A stretch of DNA of 34,021 nucleotides from Streptomyces durbertensis (lineage in GTDB: Bacteria > Actinomycetota > Actinomycetes > Streptomycetales > Streptomycetaceae), in contig NZ_WMLF01000008.1 of the NCBI RefSeq assembly GCF_014156695.1, positions 1 through 34,021 of the forward strand, given 5' to 3'. A model generated the notes under the pieces. The model was not told the DNA's origin and made no database searches. It worked only from the letters and a program-made list of their open reading frames with translations. Shown here piece by piece: positions 16,152 through 24,523 of this stretch (position 1 is its first letter; each line of letters begins with the position of its first letter). The position numbers and the translations under genes are program-made.

Positions 16152-16198
16152 CTACCCGGCCGCCGCGCGCGGTGGCCGCACCGAAGGGAAGGTACGCC

Positions 16199-17209
16199 GT
16201 GCCCACCGCGACACCCGTAGACCCGACAACCGCCCCCGGCCCGCGGTCCGCCGTCCACACGACCGAGCACTCCGTTGTGGTGGCCGCGTCGCCGGAGGCC
16301 GTGTACCGCCTCGTCGCGGACGTCTCCGCCTGGCCGCAGGTGTTCGGGCCCACCGTGCACGTGGAGGTCCTGGAGGAGGTGGACCCCGACGTCGGCGGCG
16401 AACAGCTGTTGCGCATCTGGGCCCTGGCGAACGACCGGGTGCGCACCTGGACCTCCCGCCGGGTGCTCGACCCGGCCGCGCGCTCCGTCTCCTTCCGCCA
16501 GGTGGTCCCGGCGGCGCCCGTCGCCTCGATGGGCGGCGAGTGGCGCGCGGAGGCGCAGCCGGACGGCCGCACCCGGGTCCGGCTGCTGCACGACTACCGG
16601 GCCGTGGACGACAACCCCGACGCGGAGCGGCTCATCGCGCAGGCCGTCGATCGCAACAGCGAGGCCGAACTCGCGTCGCTGCGCTCGGCGCTGGAGTCGG
16701 AGGTGCCGCTGGAGGAGGTCCGGCTGACCTTCTGCGACTCGGAGGTGGTGTCGGGCGAGGCCGCGGACGTCTACGCCTTCCTGGAGCGCGCCGACCTGTG
16801 GCCGGATCGCCTGCCGCACGTCGCGCGGCTGGACCTCACCGAGACCGAGCCGGGCCTCCAGCACATGGAGATGGACACCCGCGGCCCGGACGGCGACACT
16901 CATCGGACCACCTCGGTGCGGGTCTGCTTCCCGGACCGGGGGGTGATCGTCTACAAGCAGCTGCGCATGCCGGCCGCGATGTCCGGGCACACCGGACGGT
17001 GGGAGGTCGAGGCTCTTGAGGACGGCACCGTGCGGGCCACGTCCTGGCACACCGTCACGCTGGACCCGCGGGGTGTGGCGGCGGTCCTGGGCGAGGGGGC
17101 GTCCCTCGCCGAGGCGCGGAAGCTGGTCCGCGAGGCCCTCGGCACCAACAGCGGAACAACACTGCGGCACGCAAAGAGCTTCGCGGAGGGCGCACGTGCG
17201 CGATCGTGA
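16199..17209 (+). CDS. didomain polyketide aromatase/cyclase (SRPBCC; ActVII-like)
   Basis: A 336-residue protein made of two SRPBCC domains. The first (about 20-165) begins TEHSVVVAASPEAVYRLVAD and contains WPQVFGPTVHVEV. The second (about 175-325) begins DSEVVSGEAADVYAFLERAD and contains WPDRLPHVARLDL. Didomain aromatases of this size act on C-9-reduced chains and dehydrate/aromatise the first ring, consistent with the ActIII-like ketoreductase in this cluster. The GTG at 16199 has GAAGGGAAGG upstream. The last 14 nt overlap the next gene. Confidence 0.92.
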   Translation: MPTATPVDPTTAPGPRSAVHTTEHSVVVAASPEAVYRLVADVSAWPQVFGPTVHVEVLEEVDPDVGGEQLLRIWALANDRVRTWTSRRVLDPAARSVSFRQVVPAAPVASMGGEWRAEAQPDGRTRVRLLHDYRAVDDNPDAERLIAQAVDRNSEAELASLRSALESEVPLEEVRLTFCDSEVVSGEAADVYAFLERADLWPDRLPHVARLDLTETEPGLQHMEMDTRGPDGDTHRTTSVRVCFPDRGVIVYKQLRMPAAMSGHTGRWEVEALEDGTVRATSWHTVTLDPRGVAAVLGEGASLAEARKLVREALGTNSGTTLRHAKSFAEGARARS

Positions 17210-17825
17210 TCCGGACAGCCCGGTCACCGTCATCAACAGGTTCCAGGTCAGAGGGGACGCGGAGGAGTTCGAGAAGGTCCTGGCCGACCACTCCGAATTC
17301 CTGCGCGGACAACCCGACTTCGACTTCCTGGTGACCGCCGCGGTGGTCGACCGACCGGGTGTGTACGTCCATCTCGGGCACTGGCGGACGCTGCGGGGCT
17401 TCCGGGCCATGGCCCACGAGGCCGCGTTCGCGCGCGAGGTGCGGCAACTCGGGCCGCTGGTCCACGCCACCGCCGACCAGGCGATGAGCCTGGGCCGCAC
17501 GCTGCTCGACCGGGCGACGACCGGCGCCACCAACATCGTGCTGCTGTACGCGAAGGCGCGGCAGGGCGGTGAAGGCTTCGAGCGGCGTTTCGCCCGGCTC
17601 GACCGGGCGTGCGTCCGGCTGGGCGGCTTCGGCGGGAGCGACCTGCTGCGGTCCACCCTGCACCCGGGCTCCTACACCGGGGTCCTGTGGTGGCGCCGGG
17701 CCGAGGACTGCGAGCGGGCGCTGGCCGACAGCGCCTACGCGGCCGGCCTCGCCGAGCTGTCGGAGGTCGCCGAGGTGTCCACCGAACGCAGCCGGCACCT
17801 GGCGTACGAGCGCGCCTTCCACTGA
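17196..17825 (+). CDS. tandem ABM-type (dimeric alpha-beta barrel) monooxygenase/cyclase-like protein
   Basis: A 209-residue protein formed by two ferredoxin-like ABM repeats: residues about 10-100 (TVINRFQVRGDAEEFEKVLA, VYVHLGHWRTLRGFRAMAHE) and about 110-205 (NIVLLYAKARQGGEGFERRF, YTGVLWWRRAEDCERAL). Single-domain relatives are cofactor-free quinone-forming monooxygenases (TcmH, ActVA-ORF6) or cyclases. The tandem form could be either. GTG at 17196 is chosen for GGAGGG 5 nt upstream. It overlaps the aromatase by 14 nt and is the last gene of its operon. Confidence 0.8.
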   Translation: MRDRDPDSPVTVINRFQVRGDAEEFEKVLADHSEFLRGQPDFDFLVTAAVVDRPGVYVHLGHWRTLRGFRAMAHEAAFAREVRQLGPLVHATADQAMSLGRTLLDRATTGATNIVLLYAKARQGGEGFERRFARLDRACVRLGGFGGSDLLRSTLHPGSYTGVLWWRRAEDCERALADSAYAAGLAELSEVAEVSTERSRHLAYERAFH

Positions 17826-17840
17826 GCCGGCACGCCGACA

Positions 17841-17889
17841 GCACGCACGGGAGCCGGGGGGTCTGCCGCCCCCCGGCTCCCGTGCGTGC
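17841..17889. terminator. strong hairpin terminator (perfect 21-bp stem)
   Basis: Arms 17841-17861 and 17869-17889 are perfectly complementary over 21 bp with a 7-nt loop, 16 nt after the stop of the ABM protein. There is no T-tract. It closes the unit before the next SARP-type promoter. Confidence 0.9.
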
Positions 17890-17894
17890 GGCCC

Positions 17895-17926
17895 GCGAGC
17901 GCTGCTCGAGCGGGCAGGCGCAGTCT
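17895..17926 (+). promoter_or_regulatory. SARP-type promoter for the starter-unit operon
   Basis: GCGAGCG (17895) and TCGAGCG (17906) are 11 bp apart, then an 8-bp gap and -10-like CAGTCT (17921-17926). TCGAGCG is identical to the heptamer I recall for DnrI-type SARPs. It follows the terminator by a few bases. Confidence 0.7.
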
Positions 17927-17993
17927 TCTCCCGTGAACCTCCCCCGGAACCCATGGGGTCGCAGGTGGAGCACGGGGACACAGGAGGAGACCC

Positions 17994-18224
17994 ATGGCAG
18001 CAGACATGGCAGCGGAAGAGACAGGCATCACCGTCGTCCGCGGGCAGCCCGACGCGGTCGAACTCGCGTCGGTGACCGCGGTGCTGCTCGCGGTGCTGCG
18101 CGCGGCGCGTCACCGCCCCGCCGAGGCGCCGCGTTCCGGCGGCTACGCGGACTGGACCGTGCGACGGCCGGTCAGGGCGGGCGCGGCCGGCAGGCGCGCG
18201 GAACTCCCGGGGGGACGGCGATGA
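17994..18224 (+). CDS. acyl-CoA carboxylase epsilon subunit (AccE-like)
   Basis: This 76-residue protein matches the small actinobacterial epsilon subunit: ITVVRGQPDAVELASVTAVL near the N-terminus and the conserved Trp/Arg-rich end YADWTVRRPVR. Epsilon subunits stabilise the biotinylated alpha and carboxyltransferase beta subunits of acetyl/propionyl-CoA carboxylases. The probable partner is the carboxyltransferase at 29699-31288, more than 11 kb away; the biotinylated alpha subunit is not in the window. ATG at 17994 with AGGAGGAG upstream is preferred over internal Met codons. The stop overlaps the next ATG by 4 nt. Confidence 0.88.
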   Translation: MAADMAAEETGITVVRGQPDAVELASVTAVLLAVLRAARHRPAEAPRSGGYADWTVRRPVRAGAAGRRAELPGGRR

Positions 18225-19951
18225 CGGGCGGCCGGACCTTCGTCGAGGTACTCGCGGAGCGGGTGGAGGCCGAACCCCGGGCGCTCGCGCTCACGCTGCT
18301 GGTCGAGGAGGACGGCGAGTTGGTGACCGGGCGCGAGCTGAGCTACCACGCGCTCGACCTGGCGGCCCGCCGGCTGGCGGCCCGGCTGCGGGAGCACTGC
18401 GCCGCCGGTGACCGGGTCCTGGTGCCGCACGCCTCCCAGGACCTCTTCGCGATCGGCTTCCTGGCCTGCCTGTACGCGGGCGTGATCGCGGTCCCGGTGG
18501 CCCGGCCGGGCGGTGGCGGCCACCACGACCAGCGCGTCGCCGGGGTGGTCAGGGACGCCGCCGTGCGCTGTGTGCTCACGGACGCGGCCGGCGCGGTGGA
18601 CGTCTCTCAGCTCCTGGCCCGCACCGGGTTCTCCGAGGTGACGTGTGTCCTGGTGGACGCGGAGCCGGTCGGCGGGGCGCCGGAGCCGGTGTCCGGGCCC
18701 CCGGCCGGGGTGTCCGAGGACGACGTCGCCTACCTCCAGTACACCTCGGGCTCCACCAGGGAGCCGCGCGGCGTGATGGTCACGCACCGGAACCTGTTGG
18801 CCAACCAGGCCGCGATCCAGCGCGCTTTTGGCACCGACCGGCGGTCCCGGATCGGTGGCTGGCTCCCGCTGCACCACGACATGGGCCTGGTCGGGCAGTT
18901 GCTCCACCCGCTGTGGCTGGGCGCGAGCACCGTGATGTTCTCGGCGACCAGCTTCGTCCGCAAGCCGGTGCGCTGGCTGCAGACCGTCGCGCGGCACCGG
19001 CTGACGCTCAGCGGCGCCCCGGACTTCGCGTACGAGCTCTGTGTGCGGAAGGTCAACGACATGCAGATCGCCGCGCTCGACCTGTCGCACTGGCGGACGG
19101 CGGTGAACGGTGGCGAGCCGGTGCGGGCGGAGACCCTGCGGGCGTTCGCCGAGCGCTTCGCCGCCGCCGGGTTCGACGAGGCCGCGCTGGCCCCGTGCTA
19201 CGGCCTCGCCGAGGCGACCCTGCTGGTCTCCGGGAGCTCCGCGGCGGCGCCGTCGCCGCGGGTTCGGGGAACGGCGGAGGCGGACGCGGGGCCGGTGCCG
19301 CACTGCGGTCCGCCCACCGGCGGCGAGGTGCGGGTCGTGGACCCGCGCACCGGGCGCCCGCTCCCGGACGGCCGGACCGGCGAGATATGGGTGCGCGGCG
19401 ACTCGGTGGCGCCCGGCTACTGGCGGCGGCCCCTCGACACGGCGCGGACGTTCGACGCCGAGCTCCCCACCCCCACCGGCGTCGTCGGCGGCCATCTGCG
19501 GACCGGCGACCTCGGCTACCTCGCGGACGGCCTGCTGCGGGTGACCGGACGCATCAAGGACATGATCACGGTCGGCGGGCGGAACGTGTACCCGCAGGAC
19601 CTGGAGGGCACCGCCCAGCGGGTCAGCGCGATGTTCGGCGCCGCCACCGCCTTCTCGGTGCCGGGTGAGCGCGAACGCGTGATCCTCGTACAGGAGTTGC
19701 GTACCGGTACGCGGCACGACCTGGACCTCTCCGGGCTGGCGGCGGAGGTGGAGCAGCGGATCGGCGAGGAGCAGGAGATCCACGTGGACGGGCTGCTGTT
19801 CGTACGCCCCGGAACCGTGCGGCGTACGACAAGCGGCAAGGTGGAGCGCCGGGCCATGCGCGAGCTGTTCCTGCGCGGTGAGCTGCACCCGCTCCACCAG
19901 CGCCTCGCCCCGGACGTCCAGCGGCTGGTGACCGCCGGAGCGGCCGCGTGA
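18221..19951 (+). CDS. fatty-acyl-AMP ligase (FAAL/FadD32-like)
   Basis: A 576-residue adenylate-forming enzyme. The P-loop-like motif is YTSGSTREPRGVM (about 174-186), with the FAAL-typical PLHHDMGLVGQLLHPLW, then CYGLAEATLLVS, the hinge TGDLGYLADGLLRVTGRIKD and terminal Lys in TSGKVERR. FAALs activate a carboxylic acid as its AMP ester and load it on an ACP rather than CoA; the ACP-containing gene two places downstream is the obvious acceptor. The substrate is unknown. A branched short-chain acid would fit the citramalate synthase and racemase homologue in the cluster. ATG at 18221 overlaps the epsilon subunit stop. Confidence 0.92.
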   Translation: MTGGRTFVEVLAERVEAEPRALALTLLVEEDGELVTGRELSYHALDLAARRLAARLREHCAAGDRVLVPHASQDLFAIGFLACLYAGVIAVPVARPGGGGHHDQRVAGVVRDAAVRCVLTDAAGAVDVSQLLARTGFSEVTCVLVDAEPVGGAPEPVSGPPAGVSEDDVAYLQYTSGSTREPRGVMVTHRNLLANQAAIQRAFGTDRRSRIGGWLPLHHDMGLVGQLLHPLWLGASTVMFSATSFVRKPVRWLQTVARHRLTLSGAPDFAYELCVRKVNDMQIAALDLSHWRTAVNGGEPVRAETLRAFAERFAAAGFDEAALAPCYGLAEATLLVSGSSAAAPSPRVRGTAEADAGPVPHCGPPTGGEVRVVDPRTGRPLPDGRTGEIWVRGDSVAPGYWRRPLDTARTFDAELPTPTGVVGGHLRTGDLGYLADGLLRVTGRIKDMITVGGRNVYPQDLEGTAQRVSAMFGAATAFSVPGERERVILVQELRTGTRHDLDLSGLAAEVEQRIGEEQEIHVDGLLFVRPGTVRRTTSGKVERRAMRELFLRGELHPLHQRLAPDVQRLVTAGAAA

Positions 19952-21723
19952 CCGCCCCCGGGGTCGGGACGGGCGGCCCGGCACAGCACCGCGTCGACGC
20001 CCTTGAGCACGCCTTCGGCCCGCTCGACGCCCCGGACAACCCGTGCGGCGCCGCGGCGCTGCTGGAGGCAGACGCGGCCTGCGCGACCCTACCGGCGGCC
20101 GAACACGTCCTGGACGCGCAGGACTTCAACGCGGAGTTCGTACCCGTCGAGCTGGGCGGCCGGCTGGACCGGATGGACGTGCTCGGCCGCGTCCTGCGAC
20201 CGGTGTTCCGCCGGGACGCCTCGCTGGGCTTCGGCTACGGGCTGAACTGCTTCTTCGCCGCGGCCCCGGTGTGGACGGCGGGTGACGGGCGGCAGCGCCG
20301 GCAGGTCGCGCGCACCCTGCTGGAGGGCCGGCGGGTGGCGGTCGCCCGGCACGGCGTCGCGCACGGCAACGACTTCGTGCGCGACGAGTTCACCGTCGCC
20401 GCGCTGCCCGACGGCCGGCTGCTGCTCGACGGTGAGAAGACCGGCATGGCCAACGCGGCCCGCGCCGCCTCCCTGGTGATCTTCGCGCGGGACGTCGGGG
20501 CGGCGGGCGGCGGGGGCGACGGCCGTGGGCACACCGTGCTGCTCGTGGACCGCGACGCGTTGCCGGCGGACCGGGTCGTCGACCTCGGGCGGCGGACGAC
20601 CACCGGGATGCGCAGTGCGGAGTTCGGCGGGCTGCGTGTCACCGAGTGCCCGGTGCCGCGGGAGGCGGTGGTGGGCGCGCCGGGCGGCGGCTACGAGCTG
20701 TCGCTGCGCTCCTCGCTGGTCATCCGGGGGCTCATCCCGTCGATCGTCCTGGCCGGTGCGGACACCGCGCTGCGCACCGCCGCCGCGTTCGCCGACCGGC
20801 CCCGCGCGGACGGCCGGTCGTCCCTGGACGTGCAGCACGTCAGGGACGTGCTCACCGGGGCGTTCCTGGACCTGCTGCTGATCGACTGCCTGGCGCTGGT
20901 CGCCACCCGCGCGCTGCACCTGCTGCCCGGGCAGGTCAGCGCGTACGCGGCCACCGCCGCGTATCTGGCGCCGAAACTGGCGGCCGAGTGCATGGACGAG
21001 ATGTCGGCGGTGCTGGGCGAGGCGAGCTTCGCGGGGGACGGCGCGTACGGCATGTTCGAGAAGCAGCTGAGGGACCTGCCCGTGACGTCGATGGGGCATG
21101 CGGGCAGCGCCGGACGGCAGGTGAGCATCCTTCCCCAACTGCCCTTCTTCGCACGGTACTCGTGGTTCGCCGACGCCGAGCCGCCGGCCGACCTCTTCCG
21201 CCCGGACCTGGGGCTGCCGCCGCTCGACCTGAGCCGGCCGAGCCTTCTCGGCGACGGCGACCCGCTCGCGGCGACGCTGCTCGCGCTGACCGACGAGCTG
21301 GAGTCGGCGGGCCCGCCCTCCCCGGCCGGCGACACCGGGCTGCTGCGGTTCCTCACGCGGGCGTTCGCCGGGGAGCTGGACAGCCTGCGCAAGTCCTTCC
21401 GCGACACCCCGATCGGTGACCGCCAGGCGCTGGCCTCGCCGCACTGCATGGCGCTGGCGGACCGGTACAGCGTGGTGCTGGCCGCCGCGAGCTGTCTCGG
21501 CGTGTGGCGGCAGCAGCTCGCGGCGGCCGCGGCGGAGGAGGCCGCCGACCCGTTCCTGGCCGATCCCGCCTGGGTGTCCGCGGCGCTGTACCGGTTGTGC
21601 CGCAGGCTCGGCCTGCCGCTGCCGGACCGGCCGGTGACCGCGGAGGAACGGGTACTCGCGGAGGTGCTGCGGCGCCTGCGCGGCGGCCGTGGCTACGACC
21701 TGTACGGCTCCCGGCTCGCCTGA
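19948..21723 (+). CDS. acyl-CoA/acyl-ACP dehydrogenase, long form
   Basis: A 591-residue flavoprotein of the acyl-CoA dehydrogenase superfamily. The middle part has VARHGVAHGNDFVRDEFTVA and LDGEKTGMANAARAASLVIF. The C-terminal helical core has MDEMSAVLGEASFAGDGAYG and QLRDLPV. About 150 extra C-terminal residues make it longer than the usual 380-400. FAAL-dehydrogenase-ACP sets introduce alpha,beta-unsaturation into an ACP-bound acyl chain, so this enzyme may desaturate the loaded starter. The start is GTG 19948, overlapping the ligase stop (GTGA). Confidence 0.85.
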   Translation: MTAPGVGTGGPAQHRVDALEHAFGPLDAPDNPCGAAALLEADAACATLPAAEHVLDAQDFNAEFVPVELGGRLDRMDVLGRVLRPVFRRDASLGFGYGLNCFFAAAPVWTAGDGRQRRQVARTLLEGRRVAVARHGVAHGNDFVRDEFTVAALPDGRLLLDGEKTGMANAARAASLVIFARDVGAAGGGGDGRGHTVLLVDRDALPADRVVDLGRRTTTGMRSAEFGGLRVTECPVPREAVVGAPGGGYELSLRSSLVIRGLIPSIVLAGADTALRTAAAFADRPRADGRSSLDVQHVRDVLTGAFLDLLLIDCLALVATRALHLLPGQVSAYAATAAYLAPKLAAECMDEMSAVLGEASFAGDGAYGMFEKQLRDLPVTSMGHAGSAGRQVSILPQLPFFARYSWFADAEPPADLFRPDLGLPPLDLSRPSLLGDGDPLAATLLALTDELESAGPPSPAGDTGLLRFLTRAFAGELDSLRKSFRDTPIGDRQALASPHCMALADRYSVVLAAASCLGVWRQQLAAAAAEEAADPFLADPAWVSAALYRLCRRLGLPLPDRPVTAEERVLAEVLRRLRGGRGYDLYGSRLA

Positions 21724-21779
21724 CGGCCCGGCCCGCACAGCTTCCCCTACCCGCCCGAGGAACGGCAGAGGAGAGCACG

Positions 21780-23027
21780 ATGCCCGCACCACCCCCCGAC
21801 CACCGTGCGGCGGTCCACCGCGAATGGCTGCTCGACTGGCTGGCGCGGCACCTGGGCCGCTCCGCGGCGGAGGACGAGCCGCTGTACGAGTGCGAGTTGG
21901 ACTCGGTGGCCGCGCTCAGCCTCTGCGGGGACGTGGAGCAGGAGTTCGGCCCGCTGCTGGAACCCGGCGACGTCTGGTCCTGCCGGACCGTCCGGGATCT
22001 CGCCGCCCTGATGTGCGACCGGGACGAGCGGCGGGGCGGGCCGCGACCTCCGCAGGCGGCGTTCTTCTTCAGCGGGCAGGGCGGCGGTCGTCCCCGGACG
22101 ACCCGCAACCTGTACCGCCACAGCCACGGCTACCGCCGCCATCTGCACGCGGTCGACGACGTGTTGAGCCCCCTGGTCGGCGCCTCGGTGGTCGCGGCGG
22201 TGGCCGGGGACCGCACCGGTTCCACCGGTTCCGCCGGCACCGCGCTCGACCAGGCCGCGTCCTTCGCGGTCGGCTACGCGCTGGCCAGGACGCTGGAGGA
22301 GTCGGGTGTGGCGCCCGTCGCGGTGCTCGGCCACGGCCTCGGCGAGATCGCCGCGGCGGCGTTCGCGGGCGCGCTGACCCTGCCCGACGCCTCCCGGCTG
22401 GTGGCCCTGCGCGGCGCGCTCACCGAGCGGCTGGTCCCGGCCGGGCATGGCGGGATGACGGCGACGTGCGTGAGCGGGCGGGACACCGCGACCCTGCTCG
22501 AAGGGGAGCCGGAGGTGACGGTGGCGGTGCTGAACGCCTCCCGGTCGACCGTGCTCGCCGGACCGGTCGAGGCACTGGAACGGGTCGAGGGGCGGCTGTC
22601 GCGGCGCGGCTCACGGCATCGGAGGCTGCCAGTGCGGTACGCCTTCCAGTCGCCGCTGCTGGCGCCGGTGGCCGACGAGCTGCGGTCGGCGGTCGAGCCG
22701 CTGCCGGCGCTCCGGCCCCGGTTGCCGTTCTACTCGACCGTGCGCGGCCGGCTCCACGACGAGCCGCCGACCACGGCCTACTGGGCCGAACAGCTGGTCT
22801 CCCCCGTGCTGTTCGCCGACGCGGTGCGCGCGCTGCTCGTTCAGCGGCGACCCACCCACGTGGTGGAACTCGGCCCCGGGACGGTGCTCACGCCGTATGT
22901 GCGCGGTCTGGGCGGCCCCGTGTGCGTGGCGGCCTGCCGGGGCCCGAGGAGCAACGCCGTCGACCTCGCGGGCGTAGTGGCCGCGCTGGACGCCGGTCCG
23001 CTCTCCGAGCAGTTGGCCGGGGCGTGA
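21780..23027 (+). CDS. ACP fused to a catalytically degenerate acyltransferase domain
   Basis: A 415-residue fusion. Residues about 10-82 are an acyl carrier domain with the pantetheine serine Ser42 in ELDSVAALSLCGDVE, typical of ACPs paired with FAALs. Residues about 92-400 align with malonyl-CoA acyltransferase domains (FFFSGQGGG, then AVLGHGLGEIAAAAFAGALT). The nucleophile elbow GHSLGE reads GHGLGE (Gly186 for Ser), and the catalytic-His motif HAFHSP reads YAFQSP (Gln290 for His). Both catalytic residues are therefore absent and the domain probably does not transfer acyl groups by the normal mechanism. It may act as a docking or gatekeeping module. AGAGGAG precedes the ATG; the stop overlaps the next start (TGATG). 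Confidence 0.88.
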   Translation: MPAPPPDHRAAVHREWLLDWLARHLGRSAAEDEPLYECELDSVAALSLCGDVEQEFGPLLEPGDVWSCRTVRDLAALMCDRDERRGGPRPPQAAFFFSGQGGGRPRTTRNLYRHSHGYRRHLHAVDDVLSPLVGASVVAAVAGDRTGSTGSAGTALDQAASFAVGYALARTLEESGVAPVAVLGHGLGEIAAAAFAGALTLPDASRLVALRGALTERLVPAGHGGMTATCVSGRDTATLLEGEPEVTVAVLNASRSTVLAGPVEALERVEGRLSRRGSRHRRLPVRYAFQSPLLAPVADELRSAVEPLPALRPRLPFYSTVRGRLHDEPPTTAYWAEQLVSPVLFADAVRALLVQRRPTHVVELGPGTVLTPYVRGLGGPVCVAACRGPRSNAVDLAGVVAALDAGPLSEQLAGA

Positions 23028-24271
23028 TGGGCGCGGCGTTCGGTCCACCGATCAGCGTGCCGGGACCGGCCGGCCCGTGGCACAGGGTGCGGGACGAGCT
23101 CTCCGGCCGGGGCACGGTGCTGGTGTACGGGACGGTTCCCGGCTGGGCGCCGCCCGGCGGCCCGGACACCCTGCGGAGGCTGCTCGGCCGGGACTGGGCC
23201 CGCTGCGAGAGCTTCGCGAAGCCGCGGATGCGCGACCGCTTTGTCGCCTCGCGGCTCCTCCTCAGGTACGCGGCCGCCGCCGCCCTGGAGACCGCCCCCG
23301 AGCTGGTGGACCTGTCGTACCTGCCGGGCGGCAGACCCTACGTGCGCGGCTGCGACCAGATCGAGGTCAGCCTCAGCCACACCGAGGAGACGATGGTCGT
23401 CGGCGTCACCAGCCGGGGCCGGATCGGCGTCGACGTGGAGCGGGCGGACCGGCGCCTGGCCGGCACCGGCTCGGAGCCGCAGGCGTGCACACCCCACGAG
23501 AAGCGGTACCTGGACGAGGGCGACCAGGCTGCCCGGAACGACACCCTGGTCCGCCTGTGGACGCTGAAGGAGGCGTACAGCAAGGCCCTCGGCCAGGGCC
23601 TGCGCTTCCGGTTCACCGAGTTCGGATTCGAGCTGCGGGGCGAGGACGGCGCCCGGCTGGTGCGCCCCGACGGCCGGCCGGTCGAGGGGGCCCGCTGGGT
23701 CTTCGGCACCTTCCGGGTGGCGGCGCGGTACGTCGTCAGCGCGGCGGTGCACGACGACGACTTCGGCGGGGGGACGGACGTCTCCGTGGGCACCATGCTG
23801 GACACGGGCCTGCTGGACACCCTCCTCGGCCTCTCCCGGGCGCCGCACGGGCGGCCGGGGAACGGCACCCGGCCGGCCTCAGGGAATCCAGCCGGCCTCC
23901 TCGGCGATGCGGATGGCGTCGATGCGGTTGCGCGCGCCGAGCTTGCTGACGATGGCCGTGAGGTAGTTCCGGACCGTCCCGCTGGAGAGGTAGAGGCAAC
24001 CGGCGATCTCGGCGGCGTCGGCTCCCTGGGCGGCGAGCCGCAGCACCTCCAGCTCGCGGCGGGAGAGCGGGTTCTCGGGCGAGTCCCAGGCGGTGAGCGC
24101 GAGTTGGGGGTCGACGACCCGGCGGCCGCCGGCGACCGCGCGCACGGCCTGGGCGAGTTCGTCCGGCGGGGAGTCCTTCAGCAGGAAGCCGGTGACATGG
24201 GCGCTGAGCGCGCGCCGCAGGGTGCCGGGACGGCCGAGGCTGGTGAGGATGAGGGTCCGGCAGGTGGGTAG
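23027..24271 (+). CDS. Sfp-type 4'-phosphopantetheinyl transferase, frame continues antisense into the next gene
   Basis: The conserved part, residues 1 to about 250, has the full Sfp signature: LPGGRPYV, SLSHTEE, GVDVERAD and WTLKEAYSKALGQGL. It should activate the ACPs of this cluster. Family proteins are about 220-290 residues and the recognisable part here ends near 23790. No stop occurs until 24271, so about 130 additional residues are read from the strand opposite the response regulator. That tail has a composition typical of antisense GC-rich DNA and is unlikely to be a domain. Either the protein really carries a tail, or a stop was lost or misread. The start overlaps the ACP-AT stop by 1 nt. 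Confidence 0.88.
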   Translation: MGAAFGPPISVPGPAGPWHRVRDELSGRGTVLVYGTVPGWAPPGGPDTLRRLLGRDWARCESFAKPRMRDRFVASRLLLRYAAAAALETAPELVDLSYLPGGRPYVRGCDQIEVSLSHTEETMVVGVTSRGRIGVDVERADRRLAGTGSEPQACTPHEKRYLDEGDQAARNDTLVRLWTLKEAYSKALGQGLRFRFTEFGFELRGEDGARLVRPDGRPVEGARWVFGTFRVAARYVVSAAVHDDDFGGGTDVSVGTMLDTGLLDTLLGLSRAPHGRPGNGTRPASGNPAGLLGDADGVDAVARAELADDGREVVPDRPAGEVEATGDLGGVGSLGGEPQHLQLAAGERVLGRVPGGERELGVDDPAAAGDRAHGLGEFVRRGVLQQEAGDMGAERAPQGAGTAEAGEDEGPAGG

Positions 24272-24493
24272 CTGCTCGTGGAGTTCGGCGGCGGCGGTCA
24301 GGCCGTCCACACCGGGGAGGTCGATGTCGATGATCGCCACGTCGGGGCGGGTCTCCAGAGCCGCCTTGGCTATGTGGTCGCCCCGTTCCACGGAAGCGAC
24401 CACCTCCAGATCGGGCTCGAGTTCGAGCAACGCGATCAGGGCGCCGCGAATCATGTGCATGTCCTCGGCGACGAGGACTCTCAACGTCAGCAC
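23879..24493 (-). CDS. NarL/LuxR-family response regulator (DesR-like)
   Basis: A 204-residue two-domain regulator. The receiver domain has acidic AED near the start, the phospho-acceptor Asp in AIIDIDLPG, the switch Thr/Ser region LILTSLG and Lys in LLKDSP. The C-terminal LuxR-type helix-turn-helix reads LSRRELEVLRLAAQGADAAEIA with SGTVRNYL. The likely start is GTG 24493, 30 nt after the kinase stop, so the two form an operon. The last 393 nt are also open antisense as the 3' extension of the transferase ORF. The target is unknown; the YcaO/peptide pair upstream on the same strand is a candidate. Confidence 0.93.
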   Translation of the reverse strand: MLTLRVLVAEDMHMIRGALIALLELEPDLEVVASVERGDHIAKAALETRPDVAIIDIDLPGVDGLTAAAELHEQLPTCRTLILTSLGRPGTLRRALSAHVTGFLLKDSPPDELAQAVRAVAGGRRVVDPQLALTAWDSPENPLSRRELEVLRLAAQGADAAEIAGCLYLSSGTVRNYLTAIVSKLGARNRIDAIRIAEEAGWIP

Positions 24494-24523
24494 CGAAACC
24501 CCCGTTCGGTTGTTGGCGGCAGG

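Noticed and set aside
23880..24271. A second C-terminal domain on the phosphopantetheinyl transferase
   Set aside because: The extra residues are simply the complement of the response regulator coding sequence and resemble no domain.
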